Shown here: in pieces, positions 17,148 through 25,868 of the stretch
Layout: each line of letters begins with the position of its first letter
Numbering within the stretch: position 1 is the stretch's first letter
Source of the DNA: Flavobacterium tistrianum
Lineage (GTDB): Bacteria; Bacteroidota; Bacteroidia; Flavobacteriales; Flavobacteriaceae
NCBI RefSeq assembly: GCF_003254545.1
Contig: NZ_QJRH01000072.1
Location: 186,001 to 250,000 of the forward strand
Direction of reading: 5' to 3'
Length of the DNA stretch: 64,000 nucleotides
Made by a program: the position numbers and the translations under genes
The notes under the pieces: generated by a model
Databases searched by the model: none
Seen by the model: only the letters and a program-made list of their open reading frames with translations
Told to the model about the DNA's origin: nothing

Positions 17148-17618
17148 TTATTTGTTGTTTTTCCAGTTTATTTTAACAGCTGATATTTTTTCATTTTCTA
17201 ACCTGATATCATTCAAAACAGAAAATCCATTTAAAACATAAAATTCTAATGGTGATTTATAATTTTCTTTATTTCGTTTGAAATCATTTTCATGATCTAT
17301 TACCCAGCCATTCAAATCTTCATTATTCTTTTTCATTTCTTCTAATAAAATTCTTCCGTATCCTTTTCCTTGAAATTGATAATTCAACATTATTGCAAAC
17401 CATATTTCTTCATCTCGAAAAAATGTATAAGCCCAACCTTGAATCTCATTTTTTGAATCAATCAAAAGATAATTATCCATTTCTAAAATCGCATTTACAT
17501 AAGTATCGAATTCTTGAAAAGTTTCATGACCAAGCTGAATTGGATATCCGTTATTTCGAAGTTGCCACAATGTTTCTTTTTCCTTTTCTATAAAACTATT
17601 TTGACGTACAACTTTCAT
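17148..17618 (-). CDS. GNAT-family N-acetyltransferase
   Basis: 156 residues. The acetyl-CoA binding motif is QFQGKGYGRILLEEM (Q-x-x-G-x-G, about residues 81-95), preceded by the beta-strand IWFAIMLNY and followed by a helical and strand C-terminus (FYVLNGFSVLNDIRLE), the usual GNAT fold. It moves an acetyl group from acetyl-CoA to an amine; the substrate is unknown. It lies alone between the parS-bearing region and a terminator. Confidence 0.8.
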   Translation of the reverse strand: MKVVRQNSFIEKEKETLWQLRNNGYPIQLGHETFQEFDTYVNAILEMDNYLLIDSKNEIQGWAYTFFRDEEIWFAIMLNYQFQGKGYGRILLEEMKKNNEDLNGWVIDHENDFKRNKENYKSPLEFYVLNGFSVLNDIRLENEKISAVKINWKNNK

Positions 17619-17642
17619 GTTTTAGTTACTTTTTATTAAAAA

Positions 17643-17658
17643 CGTTTCACGTGGAACA
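17643..17658. other. parS-like site 1
   Basis: CGTTTCACGTGGAACA: 14-bp core GTTTCACGTGGAAC, close to the canonical parS TGTTTCACGTGAAACA. Just upstream of the GNAT gene. Confidence 0.8.
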
Positions 17659-17730
17659 GCTACAATTTTACATTTTTGGCTTTAGACTTTAGATTTATAT
17701 TGGATTCTGAAAAACAGGAATACCAAAAAT

Positions 17731-17746
17731 AGTTTCACGTGGAACA
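17731..17746. other. parS-like site 2
   Basis: AGTTTCACGTGGAACA, with the same 14-bp core as site 1, 88 bp to its right, in the space between the GNAT gene and mnmG. Confidence 0.8.
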
Positions 17747-17757
17747 TTTATAGTATT

Positions 17758-17808
17758 CAGTCGCAATTTTCCAGTCGCAGTAAAACTGGACACTGAAAAC
17801 TGCGACTG
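17758..17808. repeat. Inverted repeat after mnmG
   Basis: CAGTCGCA (17758-17765) pairs with TGCGACTG (17801-17808), with TTTTC/GAAAA and CCAGT/ACTGG pairing inside. It lies just beyond the mnmG stop and may be its terminator, although the U-run is weak. Confidence 0.6.
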
Positions 17809-17818
17809 TAAACTATTT

Positions 17819-19690
17819 TTATCTTCCCATATAAATCAAAAGCACGGAAATATCACTTGGTGATACTCCGCTTATTCTTGAAGCTTGAGAAATAGTTACA
17901 GGACGAATCTTGCTTAATTTCTGTTTTGCTTCAATCGACATTGATTTGATTTTGTTATAATCGAAATTGTCTGGAATTTTTACTTCTTCCAAACGATTCA
18001 ATTTATCTGCGTTGTTTCTTTCTTTCTCGATATAACCAGAATATTTAACCTGAATTACGGCTTGCTCTACAATTTCTTCGTCAAGTTGATTCTCTTCGAT
18101 ATAAGCTGAAACTTTTTCAAACTTCAACATATCTTCCAACTCGATTTGCGGACGAGAGAAAATCTTAAACATTTTATCTCCTTGCGAAATTGGTGCAGAT
18201 TCTTTTGCTTCCAAAATCGGATTTGTTTCTGCAATCGTAACACTGGTTTCTTTGAAGAATTGAACCATTTTTTCAGATTCGTTCAATTTCTTTTCCATTC
18301 TTCGTAAACGAGCTTCAGAAGCTAAACCAATTTCGTATGACATTGGAGTCAATCTGAAATCGGCATTATCTTGACGTAACAAAGTTCTATACTCCGCTCT
18401 TGATGTAAACATACGATATGGTTCTTCTGTTCCTTTCGTAATCAAGTCATCAATTAGAACTCCAATATATGCTTCGTCACGTTTTAAAATCAATGGATCT
18501 TTTTCATGTACTTTTAAATGTGCATTTATTCCAGCCATCAAACCTTGAGAAGCAGCTTCTTCATATCCCGTTGTTCCGTTAATCTGTCCAGCGAAATATA
18601 ATCCTTCAACTAACTTCGTTTCCAAAGTATGCTTCAATTGTGTTGGCGGAAAGAAATCATATTCGATTGCATAACCAGGTCTAAAGAATTTCACATTTTC
18701 AAAACCTGCAACAGAACGAAGCGCTTTGAATTGAATATCCTCTGGAAGCGAAGTTGAAAATCCGTTTACATAAACTTCACAAGTATTCCATCCTTCCGGT
18801 TCAACAAATAATTGGTGACGCTCTTTATCTGCAAAACGATTAATCTTATCTTCAATCGACGGACAATATCTTGGTCCTAAACTTTTGATTCTTCCATTGA
18901 ACATTGGAGAACGATCAAAACCTTCTCTCAAAATATCGTGAACATTCAAAGACGTATACGTCATGTAACAAGAACGCTGATGCGTTAATGGAGAAGTCAC
19001 ATCCGAATAAGAAAACTTATCTGGCTTCGCATCTCCTTTTTCTTCGTTCATTTTAGAATAATCTAAAGAACGTCCGTCTACTCGAGGTGGCGTTCCTGTT
19101 TTCATTCTTCCTGCTTCAAAACCTGCTTTGATTAAATCTTCGGTAATTCCAGTTGCTGCACTTTCTCCTGCTCTTCCTCCACCGAATTGTTTTTCTCCGA
19201 TATGAATCAAACCATTCAAAAAAGTACCGTTTGTCAAAACAACAGATTTGGAACGAATCTCCACACCAAGCGAAGTCCTAATTCCTTTTATCTTTCCGTC
19301 TTCGATAATCAACCCTTTTACCATCTCTTGATAAAAATCAAGATTTGGAGTCGCCTCCAACATCATTCTCCATTCTTCTGCGAAACGCATTCTGTCACTT
19401 TGAACTCTTGGCGACCACATTGCAGGTCCTTTTGATTTGTTCAACATCTTGAACTGAATTGCAGTTCGATCTGAAACAATTCCTGAATATCCACCAAGTG
19501 CATCAATTTCACGAACGATCTGTCCTTTTGCAATTCCACCCATCGCAGGATTACAAGACATCTGTGCTATGTTCTGCAAACTCATTGTAACCAATAAAGT
19601 TTTCGATCCCAAATTTGCAGCCGCAGCCGCAGCTTCAGAACCGGCATGGCCTGCACCAACCACAATAACATCGTATTCTTCTAAAAACAT
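17819..19690 (-). CDS. mnmG: tRNA uridine-5-carboxymethylaminomethyl modification enzyme MnmG
   Basis: 623 residues, full length. With MnmE it installs the cmnm5 group at U34 of several tRNAs. The FAD-binding GAGHAGSEAA is at residues 12-21, followed by NPAMGGIAKGQIVREIDALGG and the conserved FSTSLPEDIQ and GYAIEYDFFPPTQLKHTLE blocks. The C-terminal SRISGVSPSDISVLLIYMG is the helical domain that contacts MnmE and tRNA. The gene, also called gidA, often sits near the replication origin in bacteria. Here it lies between parS sites, consistent with an origin-proximal location. Confidence 0.97.
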   Translation of the reverse strand: MFLEEYDVIVVGAGHAGSEAAAAAANLGSKTLLVTMSLQNIAQMSCNPAMGGIAKGQIVREIDALGGYSGIVSDRTAIQFKMLNKSKGPAMWSPRVQSDRMRFAEEWRMMLEATPNLDFYQEMVKGLIIEDGKIKGIRTSLGVEIRSKSVVLTNGTFLNGLIHIGEKQFGGGRAGESAATGITEDLIKAGFEAGRMKTGTPPRVDGRSLDYSKMNEEKGDAKPDKFSYSDVTSPLTHQRSCYMTYTSLNVHDILREGFDRSPMFNGRIKSLGPRYCPSIEDKINRFADKERHQLFVEPEGWNTCEVYVNGFSTSLPEDIQFKALRSVAGFENVKFFRPGYAIEYDFFPPTQLKHTLETKLVEGLYFAGQINGTTGYEEAASQGLMAGINAHLKVHEKDPLILKRDEAYIGVLIDDLITKGTEEPYRMFTSRAEYRTLLRQDNADFRLTPMSYEIGLASEARLRRMEKKLNESEKMVQFFKETSVTIAETNPILEAKESAPISQGDKMFKIFSRPQIELEDMLKFEKVSAYIEENQLDEEIVEQAVIQVKYSGYIEKERNNADKLNRLEEVKIPDNFDYNKIKSMSIEAKQKLSKIRPVTISQASRISGVSPSDISVLLIYMGR

Positions 19691-19752
19691 TTTGTTTTAT
19701 TATTCTCCAAAAACCACTAACGCGGTTTCTAGAATTACTTTTATCTTTTTCT

Positions 19753-19768
19753 TGTTTCACGTGGAACG
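19753..19768. other. parS-like site 3
   Basis: TGTTTCACGTGGAACG, 63 bp upstream of the mnmG start; first site of the main group. Confidence 0.8.
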
Positions 19769-19819
19769 CTTATTTTTTTTTGTTTCAGGTTTAAAATTTC
19801 AGGTTCCAAGTTCAAACTG

Positions 19820-19897
19820 AATCTCAAATTAGAATCTCAAATTAGAATCTTCAAATTAGAATCAAATTAGAATCTTTAAATTAGAATCTTCAAATCA
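19820..19897 (+). repeat. Tandem AT-rich 11-14-mers
   Basis: Six imperfect units of the form AATCTTCAAATTAG run head to tail between parS sites 3 and 4, in one orientation. They are nearly all A and T. Confidence 0.75.
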
Positions 19898-19900
19898 AAA

Positions 19901-19916
19901 TGTTTCACGTGAAACA
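19901..19916. other. parS site 4, canonical
   Basis: TGTTTCACGTGAAACA is a perfect palindrome and an exact match to the canonical bacterial parS sequence bound by ParB/Spo0J. Confidence 0.88.
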
Positions 19917-19946
19917 TTTCTAAACTTCCATTCTAAATTTTCAGTA

Positions 19947-19962
19947 TGTTCCACGTGAAACG
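19947..19962. other. parS site 5
   Basis: TGTTCCACGTGAAACG, one base from the Bacillus-type parS TGTTCCACGTGAAACA; 46 bp from site 4. Confidence 0.85.
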
Positions 19963-20001
19963 TTTTATTTTATTCTTTACAAAATTTTAATCTTCAAGAA
20001 T

Positions 20002-20017
20002 TGTTCCGTGTGAAATA
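20002..20017. other. Degenerate parS-like site 6
   Basis: TGTTCCGTGTGAAATA keeps both outer arms but has a changed core. It falls in register between its neighbours (55 and 51 bp), so it is probably a mutated member of the array. Confidence 0.5.
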
Positions 20018-20052
20018 TTACGTTTTATTCTTTAAATTCAAAACCTATAAAT

Positions 20053-20068
20053 CGTTCCACGTGGAACG
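20053..20068. other. parS-like site 7 in a 26-bp palindrome
   Basis: CGTTCCACGTGGAACG is itself a perfect palindrome, and the symmetry continues outward by five bases on each side (20048-20073). Confidence 0.83.
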
Positions 20069-20098
20069 ATTTATCTCTTGATCAAATCTAATATATAT

Positions 20099-20114
20099 CG
20101 TTCCACGTGGAACG
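20099..20114. other. parS-like site 8
   Basis: CGTTCCACGTGGAACG, identical to site 7 and 46 bp from it. Confidence 0.83.
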
Positions 20115-20142
20115 TTATTATTTTTACTTATAAACTCTAATA

Positions 20143-20158
20143 TGTTTCACGTGGAACG
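20143..20158. other. parS-like site 9
   Basis: TGTTTCACGTGGAACG, 44 bp from site 8. Confidence 0.83.
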
Positions 20159-20182
20159 TTATGCAAAATTAAAACTTGAAAA

Positions 20183-20198
20183 CGTTTCACGTGGAACA
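20183..20198. other. parS-like site 10
   Basis: CGTTTCACGTGGAACA, 40 bp from site 9. Confidence 0.83.
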
Positions 20199-20222
20199 TA
20201 CCTATAATAAAAAGTGGTTTAA

Positions 20223-20642
20223 TTACTGTTCCACGTGAAACATCTTCATTTTCTCTTCTTCTTTTGCTCTCATTAATTGAGCATCTTCATCAGTCTTATC
20301 CTTGTATCCACAGTAATGAAGTATACCGTGAGACAGCACTCTTTTAAGTTCTTCAGCAAAGGAAACATTGAAGTCTTTCGCATTGTCTGCAACACGTTCT
20401 ACAGAAACAAAAATATCTCCATTTAACTCGTTACCAACTGTATAATCAAAACTAATAATATCTGTTAGGGTGTCGTGATCTAGATATTCTACATTGATTT
20501 TATGAAGATATTCATCATCACAAAATATATAGTTTATCTCACCTTCATTCTTTCCTTCAGAAACAATCACAGCACTTAGCCAATCACTAAAAGCCTGCTC
20601 GTCTCCTAAAGTAAAATCTGTTTCGTAATTAAAATTTATCAT
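20223..20642 (-). CDS. ybeY: Endoribonuclease / rRNA maturation factor YbeY
   Basis: 139 residues. YbeY is a zinc-dependent single-strand endoribonuclease used in 16S rRNA 3'-end processing and ribosome quality control. The metal motif is HGILHYCGYKD (H105, H109 and D115). The third ligand is Asp in the GYKD form, where most bacteria have GYDH; this variant is usual in Bacteroidota. TDIISFDY and the preceding DHDTLT are also conserved. The start ATG overlaps the stop of the upstream 1138-codon gene by 4 bp (ATGA). The last six residues, MFHVEQ, arise because a parS site overlaps the 3' end. Confidence 0.93.
   Translation of the reverse strand: MINFNYETDFTLGDEQAFSDWLSAVIVSEGKNEGEINYIFCDDEYLHKINVEYLDHDTLTDIISFDYTVGNELNGDIFVSVERVADNAKDFNVSFAEELKRVLSHGILHYCGYKDKTDEDAQLMRAKEEEKMKMFHVEQ
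20227..20242. other. parS site 11 inside the ybeY 3' end
   Basis: TGTTCCACGTGAAACA, an exact match to the Bacillus subtilis type parS. It is translated as the MFHVE part of the last codons of ybeY. Confidence 0.88.
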
Positions 20643-23600
20643 TTTGTATTAAAGTATTCTTGAACTTTTTGATTAAAATTCGAGCGCAAAGGTAGTGATT
20701 GTCTGTTTAATATCTCTACACTGTGTAAATATTCCAATAGTGAACTCGGTAAAGCATTCGAACGATTTGTAAATTCAGCTTTATTTGTTTCAGATTGTCT
20801 TTGTGTATCTTGACCTTGCTGCTGAACTGCATTGTTTAATTTCCATAGTTCTTGTTGGATGTTTAATATACGTTGCAAGTTCTCATTCTTAAAACCTTTA
20901 TTTAAAATTTGTTTTTCAGATTGCTTCATCTGATCTATTACAGATCTGCCCTGAGCATCCAAACCTTTCTTCGCTAATTCTTTTTGCAAAGCCTCACGAA
21001 GCTTAACTTGCTCTTTGTATATTTCCATTATAGCTTCTGCATCGCCTTCTCCATCTTCTCCTTCATTACCATTCTTTTCTCCTCTTCCACTCTTTCCATC
21101 TTTACCCGAAGAACCTTTATCTCCACTTTTGTTTCCCTGGCCATCTTTTCCCTGGCCATCTTTTCCTTGACCATCTTTTCCTTCACCACTTTGTCCTTGT
21201 CCAGACTTTCCATCTTTTCCTTCACCTGGTTTATCACCTTGCTGTTGTCCTGATTTCATTCCGTCTTTCATCTTGTCAGCAAGACCTTTTTGTTTCTGAA
21301 TAATATCTGGTAATTGCATTCCTTGTCCGTCTCCTGGTTTAGGTTTTCCTGCTCCCGGTTTAGGCATAGACATCTGCATATTGTTCAATAAATCACTTAA
21401 GAAATCGGCTAACTTATTAGCAGATGAAACCGCATATTGCTGGTGTGAAACTCCTCTTGGAATCTGAACATCGGTTAAAGTTTCTATAGCCTTGTCCATA
21501 TTGTATTGTACGTTTCCAATTTCTTTAGTTACATCTTCTGCAACCTTTGGGTTACGTAATGAAAGGGCAAACAAACTATCATCAACATGTCTAAATTGCT
21601 GTTTCAAATTCTGCTGAATCTTGATGTTTTTTGTGAATGTAGAAGAACCTAATTTCATTGCTTTAAACTGTTTCATCACATCTTCTTGTGATAAAGAATA
21701 AGCCAAAAGGTTATCCAGAATCTGACGAAGCATTGCTACATCTTCTTCCAATTGCTCTTGTTCCCCGCCTTCCATCTCGCTCTGCATTTCCTGAGCCATA
21801 GACTTCATTTTCTTTGCAGCGCTTTTCTGTTTTGGCTTAGCTCCAGAAGTATTCTTTTTACTTAATTCCTCAGAAGCTTTATTCAAATCATTATCTACAT
21901 CTTTCTCTTTAGAAGCATCAGATGGAATATCTAAAGGTTTCTTTAAAGTCTTATTTTCCTCTTTCAAATCTTTTAAATCTTCCTGAATCTTATCAAAAGA
22001 TTTATTGATTTCATCCTGCTTTTCTTTAGTATTTTCTTTCTCTTTATTTGATAACTGTTCTTGTTGTTCTGACAGTTTGTTTAGTTTCTCAGCAACCTGT
22101 TCTGCTTTTTTAGAAACATAAAAACGTTTGGTTAGCTCAACCAATTGTTCTAAATTACGAGATTGGTTTTTACTAATTTGTTTAAATTTTTCCATCTTAT
22201 CAAACAGTTCTTCACTGTTCAATTTATCATTCAGATTCTTTAATTCATCTAATAATTTCTGATTTTTTTCTAAATCTTTCTGTGCATTATCTAAACGCTT
22301 TTGTAAATCTTCAGCTGTTTTATCTTTCTTATCATCTTTGAACTTATCTAGATTCTGATTCATTTTCTCAGAAAATTGTTTCATCATTTCGTCTTGTTGT
22401 TTCTGACGTTTGATAAAATCATTGATCTTCTGCTGATCTTTAAACTCTAAATTATCTTTTTCTTTTCCTGTATTTTGAAGCTTATCCATTTCTGAAATCT
22501 GCTTCGTTTGGTTCTTCAAAGATTTAGATAAACTATTGATATTATTATTTTGCTGTTGCAATTCCTGATCCTGAATTTCATCTGTTGTAGCTACACGATC
22601 TGAAAATGTAAAAGACTTTGTAGACTTAAATCCGTGTGGTGCATCGTTATCAAAAACTTCAAAATAGTATTCGTATGAAACTCCTTCTTCTACTGGAAGG
22701 TTACTAGGAAAATTAAAAACAAACTGATCGAATACTCCAGTCTTAACAGGAATGTTTCCACGCTTAGCAGATTGTGGTTTGTTACGTTCGTAGTATACAA
22801 TTTGTAATTTCGAAAGTCCGTAATCATCACCTAATCTACCCAAAATATAGTTCTTATCTAGCTTCAAACTGTCTGGTGCAGGACCAACATTAATGCTTGG
22901 AAACTGATCTTTGATTACAGATAACTGATAATCTAGTTTTTCGTAGTTTTTAACCTTATCATTAGACGTAAGTATTTGATATTCGGTATTTTGACTTATA
23001 TTTTTAGCCAATTTAAACTCATTTTCTGTCTTATTGAACTTAAATACTTCATTATCTCTTTTCCATACTACTTCTTGAGTAGATTTGGTATTCATTTTCC
23101 AAGTTACAGTTGTTCCTTCAGGTACAATTGCGTTTCCAGTTCCCTGAATTGTTTCTGATTTTTTCTTTAGATAAGAAGGAAAATTTAGAACCATTTCGAA
23201 GTTAGCGATTGATGGAACTGTAATAACTTTCAATTCGTATTCTTCTGAAACAACTGAATTTCCTTCAAAAGAAAATTGAATATTTTCAGAAGGCTTTTCA
23301 ATTTTAAATTCAAACTTTCCAGCTTGTGGAGATTCCATAAAATAACTTTCATCACCAATATGAATCATGACATTTTCAGGAACTACATTTCCAACAGATT
23401 CCATTTTAATCACGAAATCTTTGTTTTGTTCAGCTTGTAAATTAGAATTTAGAACCACAAATTTAAATGGAGCTGGCGGCAAAAATGCTGAATTGAAATG
23501 AACTACTCTATTCAAACTTTGATAAATTACATTGCTATTTCCAGAAATATAAAACACTGCAAAAAGCAAAATTGGAACTAAAGCTAATGGCAAATATTTT

Positions 23601-24055
23601 TTGTTTGCTTTAAAATTGATGGCATTTCCAAAAGGAATTGGTTGTAAAGAATTTGCTTTTTGTTCTATCGATGCCAAAACCAATTCTGAACTTTCAGCAT
23701 TATTCTCAGAAGACAATTGCAAAAAGTTAGTCAGCTTATCGCTCACTTCTGTGAAATGATTTCCAATAATTTTAGAAGCTTGGCTATAATCAATTCCCTT
23801 TTGAAGTTTGAATAACTTGAATAATGGAAAAAGAATTAAACGCACCAGAAGAAAAACTTCAACCCCCACAAATAACCAAAACAGAAAAGTTCTTCCCAAC
23901 GGTTTTAGCCAAAGAAAGTATTCCACAAAAAGCGTAAACAAAAAATATAACAAACCAAAACCGGTAAAAAGTAAGATCCCTTTTATCAATTCGTTGGTAT
24001 AATATTTCTTAATGAAAGCCTCAAGCTTTTGATATATTGCAGATGATGTCTTCAA
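20639..24055 (-). CDS. Large membrane coiled-coil protein (DUF4175-like)
   Basis: 1138 residues, placed in a DUF4175-type family by its layout. Two N-terminal membrane helices (about residues 23-48 and 56-80) and a third near 153-168 precede beta-rich extracytoplasmic domains (about 190-470). A long Gln/Lys/Glu coiled coil (about 490-760) follows, then a Pro/Gly region and a GKDGQ-rich low-complexity stretch (about 925-1005). The start is not ATG: TTG at 24055 or ATT at 24058 are the only options before an upstream stop. It overlaps ybeY by 4 bp. In Bacteroidota such a gene commonly precedes ybeY and mnmG. Envelope function is likely but undefined. Confidence 0.8.
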   Translation of the reverse strand: MKTSSAIYQKLEAFIKKYYTNELIKGILLFTGFGLLYFLFTLFVEYFLWLKPLGRTFLFWLFVGVEVFLLVRLILFPLFKLFKLQKGIDYSQASKIIGNHFTEVSDKLTNFLQLSSENNAESSELVLASIEQKANSLQPIPFGNAINFKANKKYLPLALVPILLFAVFYISGNSNVIYQSLNRVVHFNSAFLPPAPFKFVVLNSNLQAEQNKDFVIKMESVGNVVPENVMIHIGDESYFMESPQAGKFEFKIEKPSENIQFSFEGNSVVSEEYELKVITVPSIANFEMVLNFPSYLKKKSETIQGTGNAIVPEGTTVTWKMNTKSTQEVVWKRDNEVFKFNKTENEFKLAKNISQNTEYQILTSNDKVKNYEKLDYQLSVIKDQFPSINVGPAPDSLKLDKNYILGRLGDDYGLSKLQIVYYERNKPQSAKRGNIPVKTGVFDQFVFNFPSNLPVEEGVSYEYYFEVFDNDAPHGFKSTKSFTFSDRVATTDEIQDQELQQQNNNINSLSKSLKNQTKQISEMDKLQNTGKEKDNLEFKDQQKINDFIKRQKQQDEMMKQFSEKMNQNLDKFKDDKKDKTAEDLQKRLDNAQKDLEKNQKLLDELKNLNDKLNSEELFDKMEKFKQISKNQSRNLEQLVELTKRFYVSKKAEQVAEKLNKLSEQQEQLSNKEKENTKEKQDEINKSFDKIQEDLKDLKEENKTLKKPLDIPSDASKEKDVDNDLNKASEELSKKNTSGAKPKQKSAAKKMKSMAQEMQSEMEGGEQEQLEEDVAMLRQILDNLLAYSLSQEDVMKQFKAMKLGSSTFTKNIKIQQNLKQQFRHVDDSLFALSLRNPKVAEDVTKEIGNVQYNMDKAIETLTDVQIPRGVSHQQYAVSSANKLADFLSDLLNNMQMSMPKPGAGKPKPGDGQGMQLPDIIQKQKGLADKMKDGMKSGQQQGDKPGEGKDGKSGQGQSGEGKDGQGKDGQGKDGQGNKSGDKGSSGKDGKSGRGEKNGNEGEDGEGDAEAIMEIYKEQVKLREALQKELAKKGLDAQGRSVIDQMKQSEKQILNKGFKNENLQRILNIQQELWKLNNAVQQQGQDTQRQSETNKAEFTNRSNALPSSLLEYLHSVEILNRQSLPLRSNFNQKVQEYFNTK

Positions 24056-24192
24056 AATAAATCTCTTTTAATTATAACCTATAAAAGTAGTAATTATTAA
24101 TTAGATAATGTTCAATTAGAAAATTAGTCAATTAAGCTTAACACGACGAATTATCTAATTTTCTCATTACCTAATTTTCTAATTCAGAGTCG

Positions 24193-24200
24193 TATCTTTG
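24193..24200 (+). promoter_or_regulatory. -7 element of the gltX promoter
   Basis: TATCTTTG matches TAnnTTTG, 18 bp before the gltX ATG at 24219, leaving a leader of roughly a dozen nucleotides. Confidence 0.6.
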
Positions 24201-24218
24201 CAACAAAATTTTAAACAA

Positions 24219-25724
24219 ATGTCAAAGCAAGTTCGTGTGCGTTTTGCACCAAGTCCGACTGGACCGTTACATATTGGCGGAGTTCGTACTGCCTTATTTA
24301 ATTATTTATTTGCAAAAAAACATAACGGTGTTTTTTATCTGAGAATTGAAGATACAGATCAGACTCGTTTTGTTCCAGGTGCAGAGGCTTACATTATGGA
24401 AGCTCTAGAATGGTTAGGAATTGCTCCTGAAGAAACAGTTGGGAAAAATGAAAAATTTGGTCCATACAGACAAAGCGAACGTAAAGATTTATACCAACAA
24501 TATGCAGATCAGTTGATCAATTCTGGTTGGGCATATTATGCTTTTGATACTCCTGAAGCTTTGGATGCACATAGAAAACAACACGAAGCTGAAGGAAAAA
24601 CATTTATTTACAATCACCACAATCGTGAAAAGTTAGATACATCACTGGTAATTTCTGCTGATGAAACTGCTAAAAGAATTGCAAATGGAGAACATTACGT
24701 AATTCGTTTTAAAACTCCGGTTGATGAAACTTTGCATTTGAAAGATATCATTCGTGGCGATGTTAAGTTTGAAACTAATCTTTTGGATGATAAAGTTCTA
24801 TTCAAAAGTGACGGAATGCCAACATATCATTTAGCTAATATTGTGGATGATCATTTGATGGAAACTTCGCATGTAATTCGTGGTGAAGAATGGTTACCTT
24901 CTATGCCACTTCACGTTTTATTATATAAAGCATTTGGTTGGGAAGCTCCAGAGTTTGCTCATTTACCTTTGATTTTGAAACCAGTTGGAAATGGAAAATT
25001 ATCAAAAAGAGATGGAGACAAAATGGGATTCCCAGTATTTCCTTTAGAATGGAAAACTGAAGAAGGTGTTTCATCTGGTTATAGAGAAAAAGGATTTTTC
25101 CCAGAAGCAGTTGTAAACTTCCTTGCTCTACTTGGTTGGAATGATGGAACTGATAAAGAATTATTTTCTTTAGAAGAATTAGCACAATCTTTTGACTTAA
25201 ATAGAGTTCACAAAGCTGGAGCTAAATTTGATCCCGAAAAAAACAAATGGTTCAATCACCAATATTTAGTAAAACAAAATAATGCAGATTTAGCGAAAAC
25301 CTTCTCTCCTATTTTAGAAGAAAAAGGCTTCTCGACTCCGCTCGAAGTGACAACACGTATTGTTTCGCTTATCAAAGAAAGAGCAAACTTTGTTTCTGAA
25401 TTTTGGGATTTGACTGATTTCTTTTTCCAGGCGCCAACATCTTATGATGAGAAAGCAAGTAAAAACTGGAAAGAAGAAACTCCAACTTTAATGCAGGAAT
25501 TGATTTCTGTTTTAGAAAATATTGAAGATTTTACTTCTGCAAATATTGAAGCAATCGTGAAAGATTGGTTAACCAAAAACGAAATCGGAATGGGGAAAGT
25601 AATGCAACCTTTCCGCTTAAGTTTGGTTGGAGCTTTGAAAGGCCCTCACCTATTTGACATTGTTGAAATCATTGGAAAAGAAGAAACTATTTCTAGAATT
25701 CAGAAAGCAATTTCTACTTTGTAA
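24219..25724 (+). CDS. gltX: Glutamate--tRNA ligase
   Basis: 501 residues from the ATG at 24219. A TTG in frame at 24198 overlaps the -7 promoter element, so it cannot be the start. Class I synthetase that charges tRNA-Glu. The HIGH motif is in FAPSPTGPLHIGG (residues 9-21), the conserved RIEDTDQTRF follows, and KLSKRDG lies near residue 265. A glnS gene is also present in this window, so tRNA-Gln is presumably charged directly and this enzyme is expected to be discriminating. Confidence 0.97.
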   Translation: MSKQVRVRFAPSPTGPLHIGGVRTALFNYLFAKKHNGVFYLRIEDTDQTRFVPGAEAYIMEALEWLGIAPEETVGKNEKFGPYRQSERKDLYQQYADQLINSGWAYYAFDTPEALDAHRKQHEAEGKTFIYNHHNREKLDTSLVISADETAKRIANGEHYVIRFKTPVDETLHLKDIIRGDVKFETNLLDDKVLFKSDGMPTYHLANIVDDHLMETSHVIRGEEWLPSMPLHVLLYKAFGWEAPEFAHLPLILKPVGNGKLSKRDGDKMGFPVFPLEWKTEEGVSSGYREKGFFPEAVVNFLALLGWNDGTDKELFSLEELAQSFDLNRVHKAGAKFDPEKNKWFNHQYLVKQNNADLAKTFSPILEEKGFSTPLEVTTRIVSLIKERANFVSEFWDLTDFFFQAPTSYDEKASKNWKEETPTLMQELISVLENIEDFTSANIEAIVKDWLTKNEIGMGKVMQPFRLSLVGALKGPHLFDIVEIIGKEETISRIQKAISTL

Positions 25725-25731
25725 AAAAATT

Positions 25732-25859
25732 TACCATTAAGATATTAAGTTAATTAAGCTTTACTTGATGGTAAAAATAGTATAAGATTTAAGTTCATAA
25801 AGCTAAGCTTAATTATCTTGACAAAGCTTGACTTAATTAACTTAATGCCTTAATGGTAA
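25732..25859. repeat. Inverted repeat element of 128 bp
   Basis: Left arm TTACCATTAAGATATTAAGT and onward (25732-25759) is nearly the perfect complement of 25832-25859; they differ at about two positions. The centre contains partly palindromic TTAA-rich sequence. It has the look of a small non-autonomous repeat rather than a terminator, since a separate terminator follows. Confidence 0.75.
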
Positions 25860-25868
25860 AAAAAAAGC

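Noticed and set aside
20301..20312. GTATCCACA as a DnaA box
   Set aside because: It lies in the ybeY coding region and is a single one-mismatch word.
21028..21253. Frames on both strands within the GKDGQ-rich region of the DUF4175-type gene
   Set aside because: They are low-complexity shadows of the long frame.
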